Shown in pieces: positions 33,830-44,029 of a stretch of 64,000 nt of DNA (positions within the stretch are counted from its first letter, which is position 1; each line of letters begins with the position of its first letter). A program made the translations under genes and the position numbers. The notes under the pieces are model-generated. The model worked only from the letters and a program-made list of their open reading frames with translations, was not told the origin of the DNA and ran no database searches. The stretch comes from Branchipolynoe longqiensis (lineage: Eukaryota; Annelida; Polychaeta; Phyllodocida; Polynoidae). Where the stretch lies: positions 1,426,001 to 1,490,000 of the forward strand of contig CM059191.1 in NCBI GenBank assembly GCA_030323885.1. The letters run 5' to 3'.

Positions 33830-35164
33830 ATGGGTGCAACCGGAAACGGAAACAACAAAACGAAACCAAATGGCAATGACGATGACAATAAATATGAGAG
33901 CAGGCTACAGACACTCCAAATGGCATATAGCACTCTACAAATAGAGTGCTCATGGTACAAAGCAGAGTATGAAAAACTCAAAACAAAAGAAAACAACACC
34001 AATGCCAACAAAACCACCAATGATGCAAGGAAAACACCCACTGAAATAAACAAAACGCCCACCGACCCTGCCCCAAAACCAAAACCAACACAGAAAGATG
34101 AAAACAAAAAGCTCAGCGTTGTCGTGCACGGTATCCCTGAAAAAGAGGACGAAAACATGGAGAAAACAATCACAGACATGCTGAGCGAAGCGGACTGCGA
34201 CTTTGGATGGACGGTAGTGACTAAAGCGTACCGTCTAGGGAAGAAACAAAAACAAAAAGACAAAACACTGAAAAAAAGTGAGGCAGACATGGAGCAGACA
34301 GAAGGCAAAAGCCAAAACCAGAAGCCTGAAGAGGCATCCCCACAGAGCAACGAAAAAAACCTAGATAGGCCAAGGAGCATCAGACTCCAACTAGAAAAAG
34401 AATCGCAGAGAAAAGAACTCTTCCAAAAAAAGAAAACTCTACAAACCAAAAAAGACTATAACAAAGTATCAATCAGGCCAATCAGGACAGAAGCAGAAAT
34501 GCTGAGTGAAAAGACAGTACAACAAATGTACACACTGGCCGTTGAAAACAAAAGCAAAAATGAGAAAATAGAAACGGTCAAGATGAGAGGGTGCAATATC
34601 GAGATAAACGGGAAGATGTACTCGCCCAACGAGTTCGAAAAAATAGAAATAGAAGAAATCACCCCGGAAAAAGCAGCAACCAGGGAACATGCCTGGGGAG
34701 TATCCTTCCAAGGGCACAACTCCCCCTTCAGCAACCTATACGCATGCAAGATCACAGGCAAAGACGGAAAGAAATACACATCAGCCGAACAATACTACTG
34801 TTCTATCATGGCCAAATTTCATGACAAACATGACCTAATGAGGCTGATAGACAATGCAGAAAATCCATACACGATAAAGGCAATGGCCAAGAAAATATGG
34901 AGATCGCCAGAATGGTGCAAAACCAACGAAAAAGTCCTGGAAGACATTGTATGTGCGAAATTCACTCAAAATGAGAAATTAAAGAAAAAATTAATCAATG
35001 CTCCAGGCAATGCATTCAGAGAGTGCACAAAGTGCCCATACTGGGGCTCAGGTAGGTTCCTGGACAGTGCCAGTGAAGGGGAAACAGTCAAACAGGGATA
35101 CAAGAATAGAATGGGAGAAATCCTACAAAAAGTCAAGGTAAGCCTCACAAACGCTAAAGAATAG
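33830..35164 (+). CDS. LINE C ORF1 protein: coiled coil, RRM-like domain, C-terminal NADAR (YbiA-like) domain
   Basis: 444 residues, open. Residues 20-50 form a likely coiled coil. About 85-215 resemble the RRM/CTD of LINE ORF1 proteins (KLSVVVHGIPEKEDENM, KAYRLGKKQ, RPRSIRLQLEKE, VSIRPIRT). About 285-410 match a NADAR domain: SPFSNLYACKI, DGKKYTSAEQYYCSIMAKF, LIDNAENPYTIKAMAKK, PEWCKTNEKVLEDIVCAKFTQ, YWGSGRF. The Glu of the EQYY box, the Lys of MAKF and the WG-G ending, all typical of the family, are present. NADAR proteins cleave N-glycosidic bonds of ADP-ribose-type substrates, including ADP-ribosylated guanine in nucleic acids. The upstream frame (LSKEDIVKLVIQTVKEEL, 33724-33780) is open but separated by TAA at 33797, so the original ORF1 may have been longer. 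Confidence 0.85.
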   Translation: MGATGNGNNKTKPNGNDDDNKYESRLQTLQMAYSTLQIECSWYKAEYEKLKTKENNTNANKTTNDARKTPTEINKTPTDPAPKPKPTQKDENKKLSVVVHGIPEKEDENMEKTITDMLSEADCDFGWTVVTKAYRLGKKQKQKDKTLKKSEADMEQTEGKSQNQKPEEASPQSNEKNLDRPRSIRLQLEKESQRKELFQKKKTLQTKKDYNKVSIRPIRTEAEMLSEKTVQQMYTLAVENKSKNEKIETVKMRGCNIEINGKMYSPNEFEKIEIEEITPEKAATREHAWGVSFQGHNSPFSNLYACKITGKDGKKYTSAEQYYCSIMAKFHDKHDLMRLIDNAENPYTIKAMAKKIWRSPEWCKTNEKVLEDIVCAKFTQNEKLKKKLINAPGNAFRECTKCPYWGSGRFLDSASEGETVKQGYKNRMGEILQKVKVSLTNAKE

Positions 35165-35826
35165 AAACCAAAATTAATAAGCAAAATAAAGTAAATATAA
35201 AATAGACACAGTAAACCCAAGCAAGCAAAACAGCAAAATAACTTATTAATTATGTATGAAACTATATATAACAAAACAGGGCATATGTACTGTATGCACC
35301 AGCCCATACGCCCATAAAACAATCTAAACAAAGTTAAAAACTCGCGAAATCTAACAAACGCCGAACCTAAAGGTAAAGAAAGATGGTAGATGAAATTGAA
35401 TGCAGGCTGGGAAGGGGCACGCACTTTGCCCACCTAAACTGCCAGAGTGCATCCAATAAAATAGACACAATAAAAATGCACCTAAAAAATGAAAATCTTG
35501 ATGTTTTAACACTGTCAGAAACATGGTTCACTGAGAGACATCAAGACAACACCCTCAACATAGAAGGATATAGGCTTGTACGTAATGACAGACAGCAAAT
35601 TAACATAGCAAACCTAACAAAAAAAGGTGGAGGGGTTGCAATCTACTGCAAAACCTCAAAAAATCTAGACACTGAGGCCCTAAAAATAGCAAACAACTCA
35701 AATGAACACCTGGAGCTACTATGGTGCCTAATAAAAAATGAGAAGCAGGCTAACATAGCCATAGCAAGCCTCTACAGACCACCATCCGGGGATATTGAAA
35801 CATTCCTTCAAACTCTAGAGAAAAGT

Positions 35827-38081
35827 ATGATGCGCGAAAAGGAAGAAAGCAAGGCGGGGGTGGAAGTAAGGCGTTTATTTACGCCTCAAACAACAGAGCA
35901 TACAGAGAGAAGGGAGAGGCTCAGGAGGAGCAAGTAAATAAGCTGATAAGAAGCAGTGTAAGTAAATCAGAATAAATGGAATAAAGTAGAAGAGGCTCAT
36001 GAGGAGCAATGTACAGGTGAATGAAGTTTATAGTTGAGTGTCAGTAGATGAAGGAGGGGGTGCCGAGGAGCCCTCCACCAAAAAAGGCGGAGAGGGCTCG
36101 CGGCGCGCCCGAGGGGGGTCGACAGGGCGGAGCGCGTCAGGGGTCAGGTTCCCTCTGGGGGCGGCGAGTGTCCGGGGCCTGCGTCGACATGGAGCGGGCG
36201 GCCAAAAGGGAAGAGGCCCGCTCCTTGGCGGGATCCGGTGAGGAGGTCCGACGAGGGTCGAGCAGGGGGGCAGCGAAGTCCTCAGGGCTGGGTGGGGTGG
36301 TGGTCGGGGTCTGGGCGGGCGGGTTGTTGAAGGCGGTGTCGTGAGGGTCGGCGGCAGAGGGTTCCTCGTGAGGCTGGGCTGGGATGTGGTCCGAGGCGTG
36401 AGGCCCGAGGTGATGATCCCCGGCTGGGACTGGGCGGCGCTGCGATCGGTGGTCGCTGGGAGGTTGTCGGTGGAGGTCGCGGGGCTGTCGGCAGTGGTGA
36501 GGGTGAGGCGCCGGGAAGGGCCCCCCGGGCCGGCCGGGGAGAGGCCGGCGGATCAAAAATCCGCCGAGGCGGGGGGGGGTCTGGCGCTCACGGGCTTGTT
36601 TGGTTATGCAGCCGGCCTCGCAGTGCATAGTTAGTATGCGCCTCACGTTTGCGCAGTAGGCGCATACGTGACGGCGCCTGTCCCCCGCCTCGCCGTGGGC
36701 CTCCCCGACGGGGGCCCGATCGCACGAGGCGGGGTCGCGGTTCCAGGCCGGGCAGGGGGTCCCGTGGGTGTGCCTGTCGTAGGCGGTGCGGGCGTCGACT
36801 TGGGCTCGGGGCAGGTGTGTGCCTCGGGGAGGGTCGTCACCTCGGGGGACCGCTGCTGCCGGGGCGGCCTGAGGGGCGGGGAGGGTGAGGGTCTGGACCC
36901 TCAGGAGGTCGAGGGCGACCGGGTCGTGCCACCCCTGGGGGAGCCTCCCGTCCGCTATCCATGTGAACACCGTCTCGGAGTAGCGGCGGACGGTGGGCCA
37001 GGGGTAGAGGAGGACGTCCCTGAGCACGGTGAGGTGATGGTGGTGTAGGCCCTGGAAGGAGTGGGCCGGGAAGTCGGGGTGGTCGATCAGGGTGAGAAGG
37101 GCGAGGCTATATTCGTCCTTGGTTGCCTCCCCCCTCTTCACCGACTTCCTCTCAGGCCCCCTCTCTACCAGGTCCGATGGGAAGATATACTCGACCGGGA
37201 TCCCTCGCCGCCTGACCGAGTGCCGCGCCTCGGCGGAGGCAAGTATTTCCCGGACGGCGTCGGCCGCGGACGCCGGGGTGTGGTGCGTCGGCTCCTCGTG
37301 GTAGGCCGGCGACGGGGGAGCTGGGGCCTGGGTCCCGAGGTGATGGTAGCGCTCATACTGGGGGTGGGCGGCCCCCGGCAGGGGCGCCGGAGGCGGCGGC
37401 GGGGGCCGGGCCCCGGCCGGAGCGCGCGCCCGAGGTGGACGGGCGGTGGCGGCAGTGTCGGCGGCTTGGCGTCTGGGCGCAGGGGAGGTCGCCTCGGGGG
37501 CGGGCGGAGCCCCTCCGGCCTCCAGGCCGTCGATCCGGGCGTGGAGATCGGCGGTAGTCTGACGCTGCTCGAGTTGGAGACGCTGGAGCGCCTCAAGTAT
37601 GGCCGCGGTCTCGGCGCCCGAGGTGGGGTCCGAGGGCGACGCCGGGGCGGAGGCCCGGGACTCGTCCCGCCGCGGGGTTGAAGCCGGCCCCGGGGTGCCG
37701 CGGGCGGCCGCCCGGGAGCCCTTACGTCCGTTCCCTCTTCCCCGAGGCATGGTGTAGCAGCGGTCCGAGGTGGAGGTAGGCCCAAAGAAAAAGGGTAGAG
37801 AGCTGGAAGGCGGCAGGAGGGCGAGTGCCTGAGGGAGGCCGGCGGGCGACCTTATAAGGGGAAGGGACGGGCGACAGCGGGTGAGGTGTGAATGCTGCCG
37901 GCCCGGGGGAGGGCGAGAGGTGGCGAGCAGCGGGTGTCGGGTGAGGCGCGAATGCTGCGCGGCAGGGGGGGGGAGGAGGCGGCGGGCGTCGTCGTCGGCC
38001 GAGGTGCGAGGGCAGCGCGACAGCGCGGGGCGGGGGAGGGTCTCTTCCTCTCCTCGCATCAAACGTAATGCTACGCATTAC
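35827..38081 (-). mobile_element. DIRS-like copy 2, internally deleted, inserted in LINE C ORF2
   Basis: GC-rich, minus strand. The 5' end is the hairpin GTAATGC-gta-GCATTAC (38081-38065, read in reverse). An intact gag follows to about 36137. Directly after it comes only the end of the recombinase region (36057-36120, matching the gtggagggctcttcgg area of copy 3) and a 3' tail ending CGCGCATCAT at 35827. RT, RNase H and most of the YR are missing. The borders are fixed by the interrupted endonuclease of LINE C. No target-site duplication is visible, as expected for YR retroelements. Confidence 0.88.
36137..37750 (-). CDS. DIRS-like copy 2 Gag, open reading frame
   Basis: Start ATG at 37750 (MPRGRGNGRKGSRAAARG); a longer in-frame extension to 38062 exists, but the ATG fits the start of copy 1. 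About 537 residues: basic N-terminus, a helix with ILEALQRLQLEQRQTTADLH (coiled coil), a Pro-rich linker, a core (DAVREILASAEARHS, IFPSDLVERGPERKSVKRG, HSFQGLHHHHLTVLRDVLL, YSETVFTWIADG), then a C/H cluster (PCPAWNRDPASCD ... RHVCAYCAN ... MHC) and a Pro/His-rich tail. The last residues derive from the fusion to the 3' recombinase region, so the natural C-terminus may differ. It is likely the RNA-binding structural protein, and with pol deleted the copy could move only in trans. Confidence 0.75.
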   Translation of the reverse strand: MPRGRGNGRKGSRAAARGTPGPASTPRRDESRASAPASPSDPTSGAETAAILEALQRLQLEQRQTTADLHARIDGLEAGGAPPAPEATSPAPRRQAADTAATARPPRARAPAGARPPPPPPAPLPGAAHPQYERYHHLGTQAPAPPSPAYHEEPTHHTPASAADAVREILASAEARHSVRRRGIPVEYIFPSDLVERGPERKSVKRGEATKDEYSLALLTLIDHPDFPAHSFQGLHHHHLTVLRDVLLYPWPTVRRYSETVFTWIADGRLPQGWHDPVALDLLRVQTLTLPAPQAAPAAAVPRGDDPPRGTHLPRAQVDARTAYDRHTHGTPCPAWNRDPASCDRAPVGEAHGEAGDRRRHVCAYCANVRRILTMHCEAGCITKQARERQTPPRLGGFLIRRPLPGRPGGPFPAPHPHHCRQPRDLHRQPPSDHRSQRRPVPAGDHHLGPHASDHIPAQPHEEPSAADPHDTAFNNPPAQTPTTTPPSPEDFAAPLLDPRRTSSPDPAKERASSLLAARSMSTQAPDTRRPQREPDP

Positions 38082-40323
38082 GACCAAATACAGTGAGAAA
38101 ACTAACAAATGCAGAAATCTTTGTGCTAGGGGACTTCAACATAAACTACAGTAGCAACAACAAAAATAAACTAATGCTACAAACCACTATCAAACTCCTA
38201 GGGCTACAGCAACTTATTACAGACAGCACAAGACTAGGAAACAATAGCTCAACAATTGACCTAATACTAACCAACTCAAACCATGCCACAAAATGGGGCA
38301 CTAGAAGCTGGGGTATAAGTGACCATGAGCTAATATATGTAACGAGGAAAAAACTCAAAAGCACAAGCCAATATATATATAAGATGGGCAGATCCCTAAA
38401 AAACTACTCAAAAGAAACACTACAAAACCACCTATATGAAAATATAGACCTCACAACAGACAGAGATGACCCTGATATCTACTGGAATAACATTGTCACA
38501 GAAATAAAACAATCATTAGATGAGATGTGTCCCATAAAGAAACTAAAAATACAGAGAAACCAAGACCCGTGGGTAGACAGGGAACTGTTAACGCATATTG
38601 CAACAAAACGAAGGCTAGGTGACAAAGTGAAACGTACTAAAGACCCAGAGGATAAAAGGGCCTATAATACTGCCAGAAACAACTCCCTCAAAGCAGTAAG
38701 GGCAGCAAAAAAGAAATATATAATAAAACAAGACAAGGACTGGGGAAGCAACGCAAATAAGTTCTGGAAAAATGTAAGCTTACTATTCCCCAAAAATAAG
38801 ATAGAAGAACGGATAAGCTTCCAGGATAAGGATGGAAATACGCACACAGATAGTGATGCAGCAAACAAACTAAATACACACTTTGCCACGGTAGGACAAA
38901 GGTTATCAAAGAAATTCACAAGAATCTGGGAAAACAAGTCAGAAAATATCCAGGATGAAATCCCCACCTGCAAAACTGACCTAAAAGAACTAACACAGCT
39001 AATAAATGACATAGATGAAAACAAACCAAGTGGAATAGATGGAATCCCCACAAAAATACTAAAAGAGGCACTCCAAGCCATCCCAGATACCATGGTCGAC
39101 CTGTTCAACATATCATTTGAGCAGGGACACTTCATCACAGCATGGAAGATGGCAACCATCACCCCCATATACAAAAGTGGTGACAAACAAAACATGGGGA
39201 ACTACAGACCAATATCAATCTTGCAAACACCAGGCAAGCTAATTGAAAAAATATTCCACAGGCACATAAATGCGCACCTGGAAAAAAACAATATACTAAA
39301 CAAGAGGCAAGGAGGTTTCAGAAAACTCCACTCCACATCAAAAACAATAGCAAACCTAACAAGTGATGTGCTGGCATCATTGAACCAAAAGAAATTAGTT
39401 GGAGCAGCGTTCATCGACTTCAGCAAAGCCTTTGACACTGTAGACCACAGCATATTAATAAGAAAATTAAACAACATTGGCATTAAATCCAAATCAATAA
39501 ACAGAATGTCTCCAGCTATATGCGGATGACACTGTCATATATGCAGAAGGAAGCACAGTAGAGGAGGTAGCAACCAAACTGAACAACCTCCTGCTAAAAC
39601 TGGACAGCTGGTGTGAATCCAATAAAATAACCATCAATGCAAATAAATCTAAAACAGTACTCTTCTCACATACAGCAATCACAGGAAGAAACCTACAATG
39701 CACACTAGGAAACCAAACACTGGAAAGTGTAAATCACTACAAATACCTAGGCCTAGAACTGGATAGCCAGCTAAACTACAATCTGTGTTTAACAAAAATC
39801 ATACAAAAAGTAAATCACAAACTATGGCTATTTGCTAAACTAAGAAACTATATGACACAAGATATGTCAATAAAAATCTTCAAAGGCATGGTACTCCCCT
39901 ACTTTGACTATGGGGATGTAATCTACATGGGTGCTAAAAAAAGAGCTACTTAAAAAATTGCAGATACTACAAAATAGGGCCCTGAAAATATGCCTGAAAG
40001 TAGACAAACTACACCCCACTTATGACCTACACAAAAGAACTAAAGTAAAGCTACTAGAAAACAGAAGGATAATCCACCTAAAAACATTAGCATATGGATA
40101 TAGCCAAGACATTAAGCGTCTAACCCAACCACTAAGGGACACCAGAGCAAGCAAGGCACCACTACTAAGACAGACCAGAAGCCAGATCAAAGCCCATGAA
40201 AGGAGCACACTGGAAATGGCCGCCAAGGCATGGAATGCGCAAACGGTGAAAGAAAGACAAATCCCTGACCTAAAAACGTACAAAAAATATCTGTGCAAAA
40301 TAAAAACTGGGAACCCCAACTGA

Positions 40324-40960
40324 ACTGCACCACAAGGGGGCAGGTGATATGTCACGGCCCACCAACTGGACAGCCCAGGGTGGGATAACCGGAAATATAA
40401 AAGCCAGATAACATATCCAACAACAATATAAATCAAATCAATTTCAAACAAACATAACTCAACCACCTATTATGTACAAGCCTATGGACATGTAAATAAA
40501 ATAGGCTAGTATAGAATTAAGTAGAAAAAAGCGGAAAACTCTTCCCAAGAAAACCCCAAAACACTAACATAGAACCTTAAGAAAACAACTAACATAGTAA
40601 TAAGAATAAAACAAAAATACAATGCCAAGAGGGCCCAAAAAAACTAACATAGGCTACTAACCATACCAACAGACTATCTATCTGCTACTGAAATGCAGAC
40701 AATCAAATAACTTATCAGCAGCTACTGTTTGGTAAGACAACACCAACACTACAGCTGGCCAGCATTGAAAACAAGCCTGGGTACCCAGGCTTACACGCTA
40801 GGGACAGAATAAATACAGCCTCAATAAAATTTAAAAAAATCAAAAATCAAAAATCAAAAAAAATCCAGTATCACAGCTGTCCAGCGTTGAAAACAAGCAC
40901 CCTCACGGGAGCTTATACGTTATGGGCAGAATAAAAAACTTGTCACAAAAAAAACAACAA
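40324..40960 (+). other. LINE C 3' UTR
   Basis: AT-rich, non-coding. Two similar short blocks lie near 40745-40800 and 40868-40925 (cagc...ccagc(a/g)ttgaaaacaagc and the following line). It ends in aaaaaaaacaacaacaaaac before the dispersed repeat resumes. Confidence 0.6.
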
Positions 40961-41717
40961 CAAAACATGAGTGTATAGGCGCACGTAAACACAATTTCCT
41001 TTTGTTTTCAATATCCTTCAATATATGCTGTATAAGCCATTATACGAGTATAATAAGGCCGGAAGCGTCCATCCTCTCCCTAGCCTATCTACTACTCCCC
41101 CTCCCAGTCATCTACTGGTTGGGCCTGCTTAACCTACAACTACCATCCTGCTCTCACTCATGTCCGTTGGGGGGCGCCACGTCTGCGCACGCACGCTCCC
41201 CCCCCCCTACATCCACTCACTGTACAGCTGGATTTTTCTTTTCGGTAAGGGGCGTAGTTCCTCTTGCCAGAGATTACAACTCTTACCCACTATCATGTCT
41301 TGTGTCTTTCTTATTTATGTAGGACAACTATTATATATATATTTTTTAATGATGTTTAAAATAGATGAAGCAATCCTTCTCGTATTGGAATGCTAGAGTG
41401 AAATAATGAATGGCCATCCAGTCCTAGATGTAGTGCTATAGTGTTATTTTACTACAGTCCTGCCACCTAGTGAAGGAAGCACGAGGTAATGATGGGGGGA
41501 GGTGACAACTGGTGCCACCTATAGTGTAGATAGATGCATGTAAACAAGGGCAGTTGAGTGCCAATATAAATATTGTGTAGCAAAAACGATATGGAAAGAT
41601 CTAATGTTTCCATTTGTTTTCATTTGTTTTCACCGTCATTTAATACTTTTAAATTGTTGAATCGAAGAGCAGGATGATCAACAGATAGATAAAGCTAGAT
41701 GAAAGTATTAAAGCGAG
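40961..41717. repeat. Continuation of the dispersed repeat tract
   Basis: The units seen at 31 kb resume (gtgtataggcgcacgtaaac at about 40971; tagtgaaggaagcacgaggt near 41470; gtttccatttgttttcattt near 41605). 41100-41330 is a C-rich stretch with no recognised function. Confidence 0.65.
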
Positions 41718-42139
41718 ACTACCCAGACAGCACACAGTCGTCGGCCCGACGGCGGCCCGACGGCGGCCGCTCCGGCGGCCCGACGGTGGAAAACGCCGTC
41801 GGGCCGACGTTGTTTTGTCCAACCTCCCGCCGTCGGGCCGACGTCGGCCAACCCACACCGACGGGGCACGGCGCAAACGCCTCGGCCGACGCGACGCCGC
41901 CCCGCCCAAACGCGGTCGGGCTACGGCGGCAAACGCCGTCGGGGCGACGGCGGCAAACGCGGTCGGGGCGACGGCGGCAAACGCGGTCGGGGCGACGGCG
42001 GCAAAAGCGGTCGGGGCGACGTTGTTTTGTCCAACCATCCACCGTCGACTCGACGGCGGCAAACGCCGTCGGGCCGACGTTGTTTTGTCCAACCATTCAC
42101 CGTCGACTCGACGGCGGCTGCCGCCGTCGACCCGACGAG

Positions 42140-42292
42140 CCGAGAAGACACTGTCACTATAGTGTCAGTACGTACAGCCTACAGGTGCAAAAATATTAGT
42201 TTTATTCAAAATTAATAGAAATCGAGAACCCATACCCTATAAATTTAATATAGTCTGTACGTATTGACACTATAGTGACAGTGTCTTCTCGG
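42140..42292. mobile_element. Small palindromic MITE nested in the satellite element
   Basis: The left arm ccgagaagacactgtcacta is repeated inverted at the right end up to 42292, with arms of about 36 bases. The 153-bp unit is AT-rich inside, unlike its GC-rich surroundings. Confidence 0.75.
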
Positions 42293-42336
42293 AAAAAACC
42301 AAGATGGCGGTTCTTCGTCAAAATTCCGTACAGGGT

Positions 42337-42752
42337 AATTCAAATCGTATTAACACGAATAATTCCATTAATACTTCGTAATAAATTACAAAACTTTTAC
42401 AAAATAATCTAAACATATTAATAAACAAACCTGTTAAATAATTCCTTAAAATTCCTGGTATTTCTGGAGTTATTGGGAGAAAAAGAACACTGATCAACGA
42501 TCGCACGTGTTCCGCTGGCGACTCGAACTGTCGAAGTAAACAAACCGTATCGGATAATTCAAATCGTATTAACACGAATAATTCCATTAATACTTCGTAA
42601 TAAATTACAAAACTTTTACAAAATAATCTAAACATATTAATAAACATACCTGTTAAATAATTCCTTAAAATTCCTGGTATTTCTGGAGTTATTGGTAGAA
42701 AAAGAACACTGATCAACGATCGCACGTGTTCCGCTGGCGACTCGAGCTGAAA
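42337..42752. repeat. Direct tandem duplication, 219-base period
   Basis: aattcaaatcgtattaacac at 42337 recurs at 42556, and the similarity continues to gcacgtgttccgctggcgac at both ends, with only a few differences. Confidence 0.95.
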
Positions 42753-42759
42753 TCCAAAT

Positions 42760-43420
42760 TTAAAGAACTGCGCATGCGCGGCCCACCACCGTCGGCTCGA
42801 CGGTGGCTCGACGGTGGACCTGATGTGGAAAATGAATGCAAACCTGCGGCGGCCCACCACCGTCGAGCCGACCATGGCCCGACGGTGAATCAAAAGTGGA
42901 AAGGGATTGAACCCTAACGTCGGAACACCACCGGCGGCCCGACGGTGGCCCAACGGTGGCTCAAAAGTGGAAAAGGTTTAAAACCTAAGGTCGGGACACC
43001 ACCGTCGGGGCGACGGTGGCCCGACGGTGTACCAGATGTGGAAAATGAATGCAAACCTGCGGCGGCCCACCACCGTCGGGCCAACGATGGCCCGACGGTG
43101 AATCAAAAGTGGAAAGGGATTGAACCCTAACGTCGGAACACCACCGGCGGCCCGACGGTGGCCCGACGGCTCAAAAGTGGAAATTTGGATTGAACCCTAA
43201 CGTCGGAACACCGCCGTCGGGCCGACGAAGGCCCGACGGTGACTCAAAAGTGGAAAGGGATTGAACCCTAACGTCGGAAATCAACCGGCGGCCCGACGGC
43301 GGCCCGACGGTGGCTCAAAAGTGGAAAGGGATTGATTCCCAACGTCGGATATCCACCGGTGGCCCGACGGCGGCCCGACGGTGGAAAGTCGATCGCGATG
43401 GTGCGACCAATAGCCGACGT
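42760..43420. repeat. ~70-bp satellite array (aagtggaaagggattgaacc units)
   Basis: Units such as aaaagtggaaagggattgaa, then accctaacgtcggaacacca, then ccggcggcccgacggtggcc repeat about eight times with changes. The conserved core starts near 42892, 42963, 43107, 43171, 43250 and 43317. Confidence 0.9.
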
Positions 43421-44029
43421 CGGCCCGACGGCTGTGTGCTATCTGGGTAGTTTGTTAAGATGATTGGGGCCCTGACCAAGCATTTGGGTTGGGTGCGATG
43501 TGTAGCCGAACCGATATGGAATGGTCTAATGTTTCCATTTGATTTCATTTGGTTTCAATATCTTTCAAGAAGTTAAAACGATAGATAAAGTGATATGAAA
43601 GTAATAAAGCGAGACCAATTTGTTGTTAAGATGAATGGGGCCCCGAGCTGCAGTTGGTTTGCTGCACTAAAATTGGCTTGAAAAAGGGGATAAAAAGGTT
43701 GAAAGGTTCCAAAGGGTTATTTTTCCTAATATGAGGTGATTGAATTGTATGTCTAGTTCAATAACTCAATAGATAAAGGCACATTCAAGAGTTAATCTTA
43801 GCATTGTTGTTAAGAGCTTTGGGGGCCGCGGTGGTCTGATGTTGGACAAGAAAATGGTCACGCGATGACCGGGTGATGTAGCAATAGTAGGTAGTAGCAA
43901 CGAGTCAGTCACACAATGACACATTAGTTCTAGTATGACTGAGTCTATTCTACAAGTATGTGTCCTTGGTCATTATTCCCACTTCCTGCTTCCTAGCTCT
44001 CTGTTCTCTGGGTAGCAATGTATTCAGAT

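Larger units (their letters stand above)
35383..40323 (+). pseudogene. LINE C ORF2: endonuclease and reverse transcriptase, interrupted and deleted
   Basis: The endonuclease starts at 35383 (HFAHLNCQSASNKID, VLTLSETWFTE, RNDR, GGGVAIYC, ASLYRPPSGD) and breaks at 35826. It resumes after the inserted element at about 38082 (RKLTNAEIFVLGDFNIN, GISDHELIYVT). Linker: KKYIIKQDKDWG. RT: PSGIDGIPTKILKEAL, TPIYKSGDKQNMGNYRPIS, QGGFRKLHSTSKTIANL, FIDFSKAFDTVDHSIL. At 39505 about 55 residues, including the GVPQGS block, are deleted with a frame change. LQLYADDTVIYAEG and the C-terminal part (LQILQNRALKICLK) follow to 40323. The endonuclease would nick target DNA and the RT prime on it; this copy cannot. 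Confidence 0.9.
33600..40960 (+). mobile_element. LINE C: two-ORF non-LTR retrotransposon with NADAR ORF1, split by a DIRS-like insertion
   Basis: Leader, ORF1 (33830-35164), a 218-base spacer, ORF2 endonuclease-RT (35383-40323, interrupted 35827-38081 and internally deleted near 39505), then a long AT-rich 3' UTR ending in an A/AAC-rich tail near 40960. Beyond the tail the dispersed repeat resumes (gtgtataggcgcacgtaaac). The RT is related to LINE B but clearly a different family. Confidence 0.85.
41718..43451. mobile_element. Terminal-inverted-repeat element filled with GC-rich satellite (1734 bp)
   Basis: The left end actacccagacagcacacag is the reverse complement, with one mismatch, of the right end near 43432-43451. 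The inside is almost all cgacggcggcaaacgc-type (41900-42020) and cccgacggtggcccgacggt-type (42770-43440) repeats, so no gene is present. Flanks read ...aaagcgag | element | ttgttaagatga..., while the related repeat unit at 43603-43640 reads aaagcgagaccaatttgttg and on to ttaagatga without the element, an internal empty-site relative. The superfamily is not assigned. Confidence 0.85.

Noticed and set aside
33718..34449. 243-residue minus-strand frame
   Set aside because: Antisense of LINE C ORF1, Ser/Phe-rich from complementing Lys/Glu codons.
36038..37681. Plus-strand open frames opposite the DIRS-like gag
   Set aside because: Antisense shadows of a GC-rich real ORF; the minus frame alone matches other gag copies.
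41649..42199. Overlapping Ala/Arg-rich open frames on both strands
   Set aside because: GC-rich satellite units whose length keeps frames open; no domain and equal openness on both strands.
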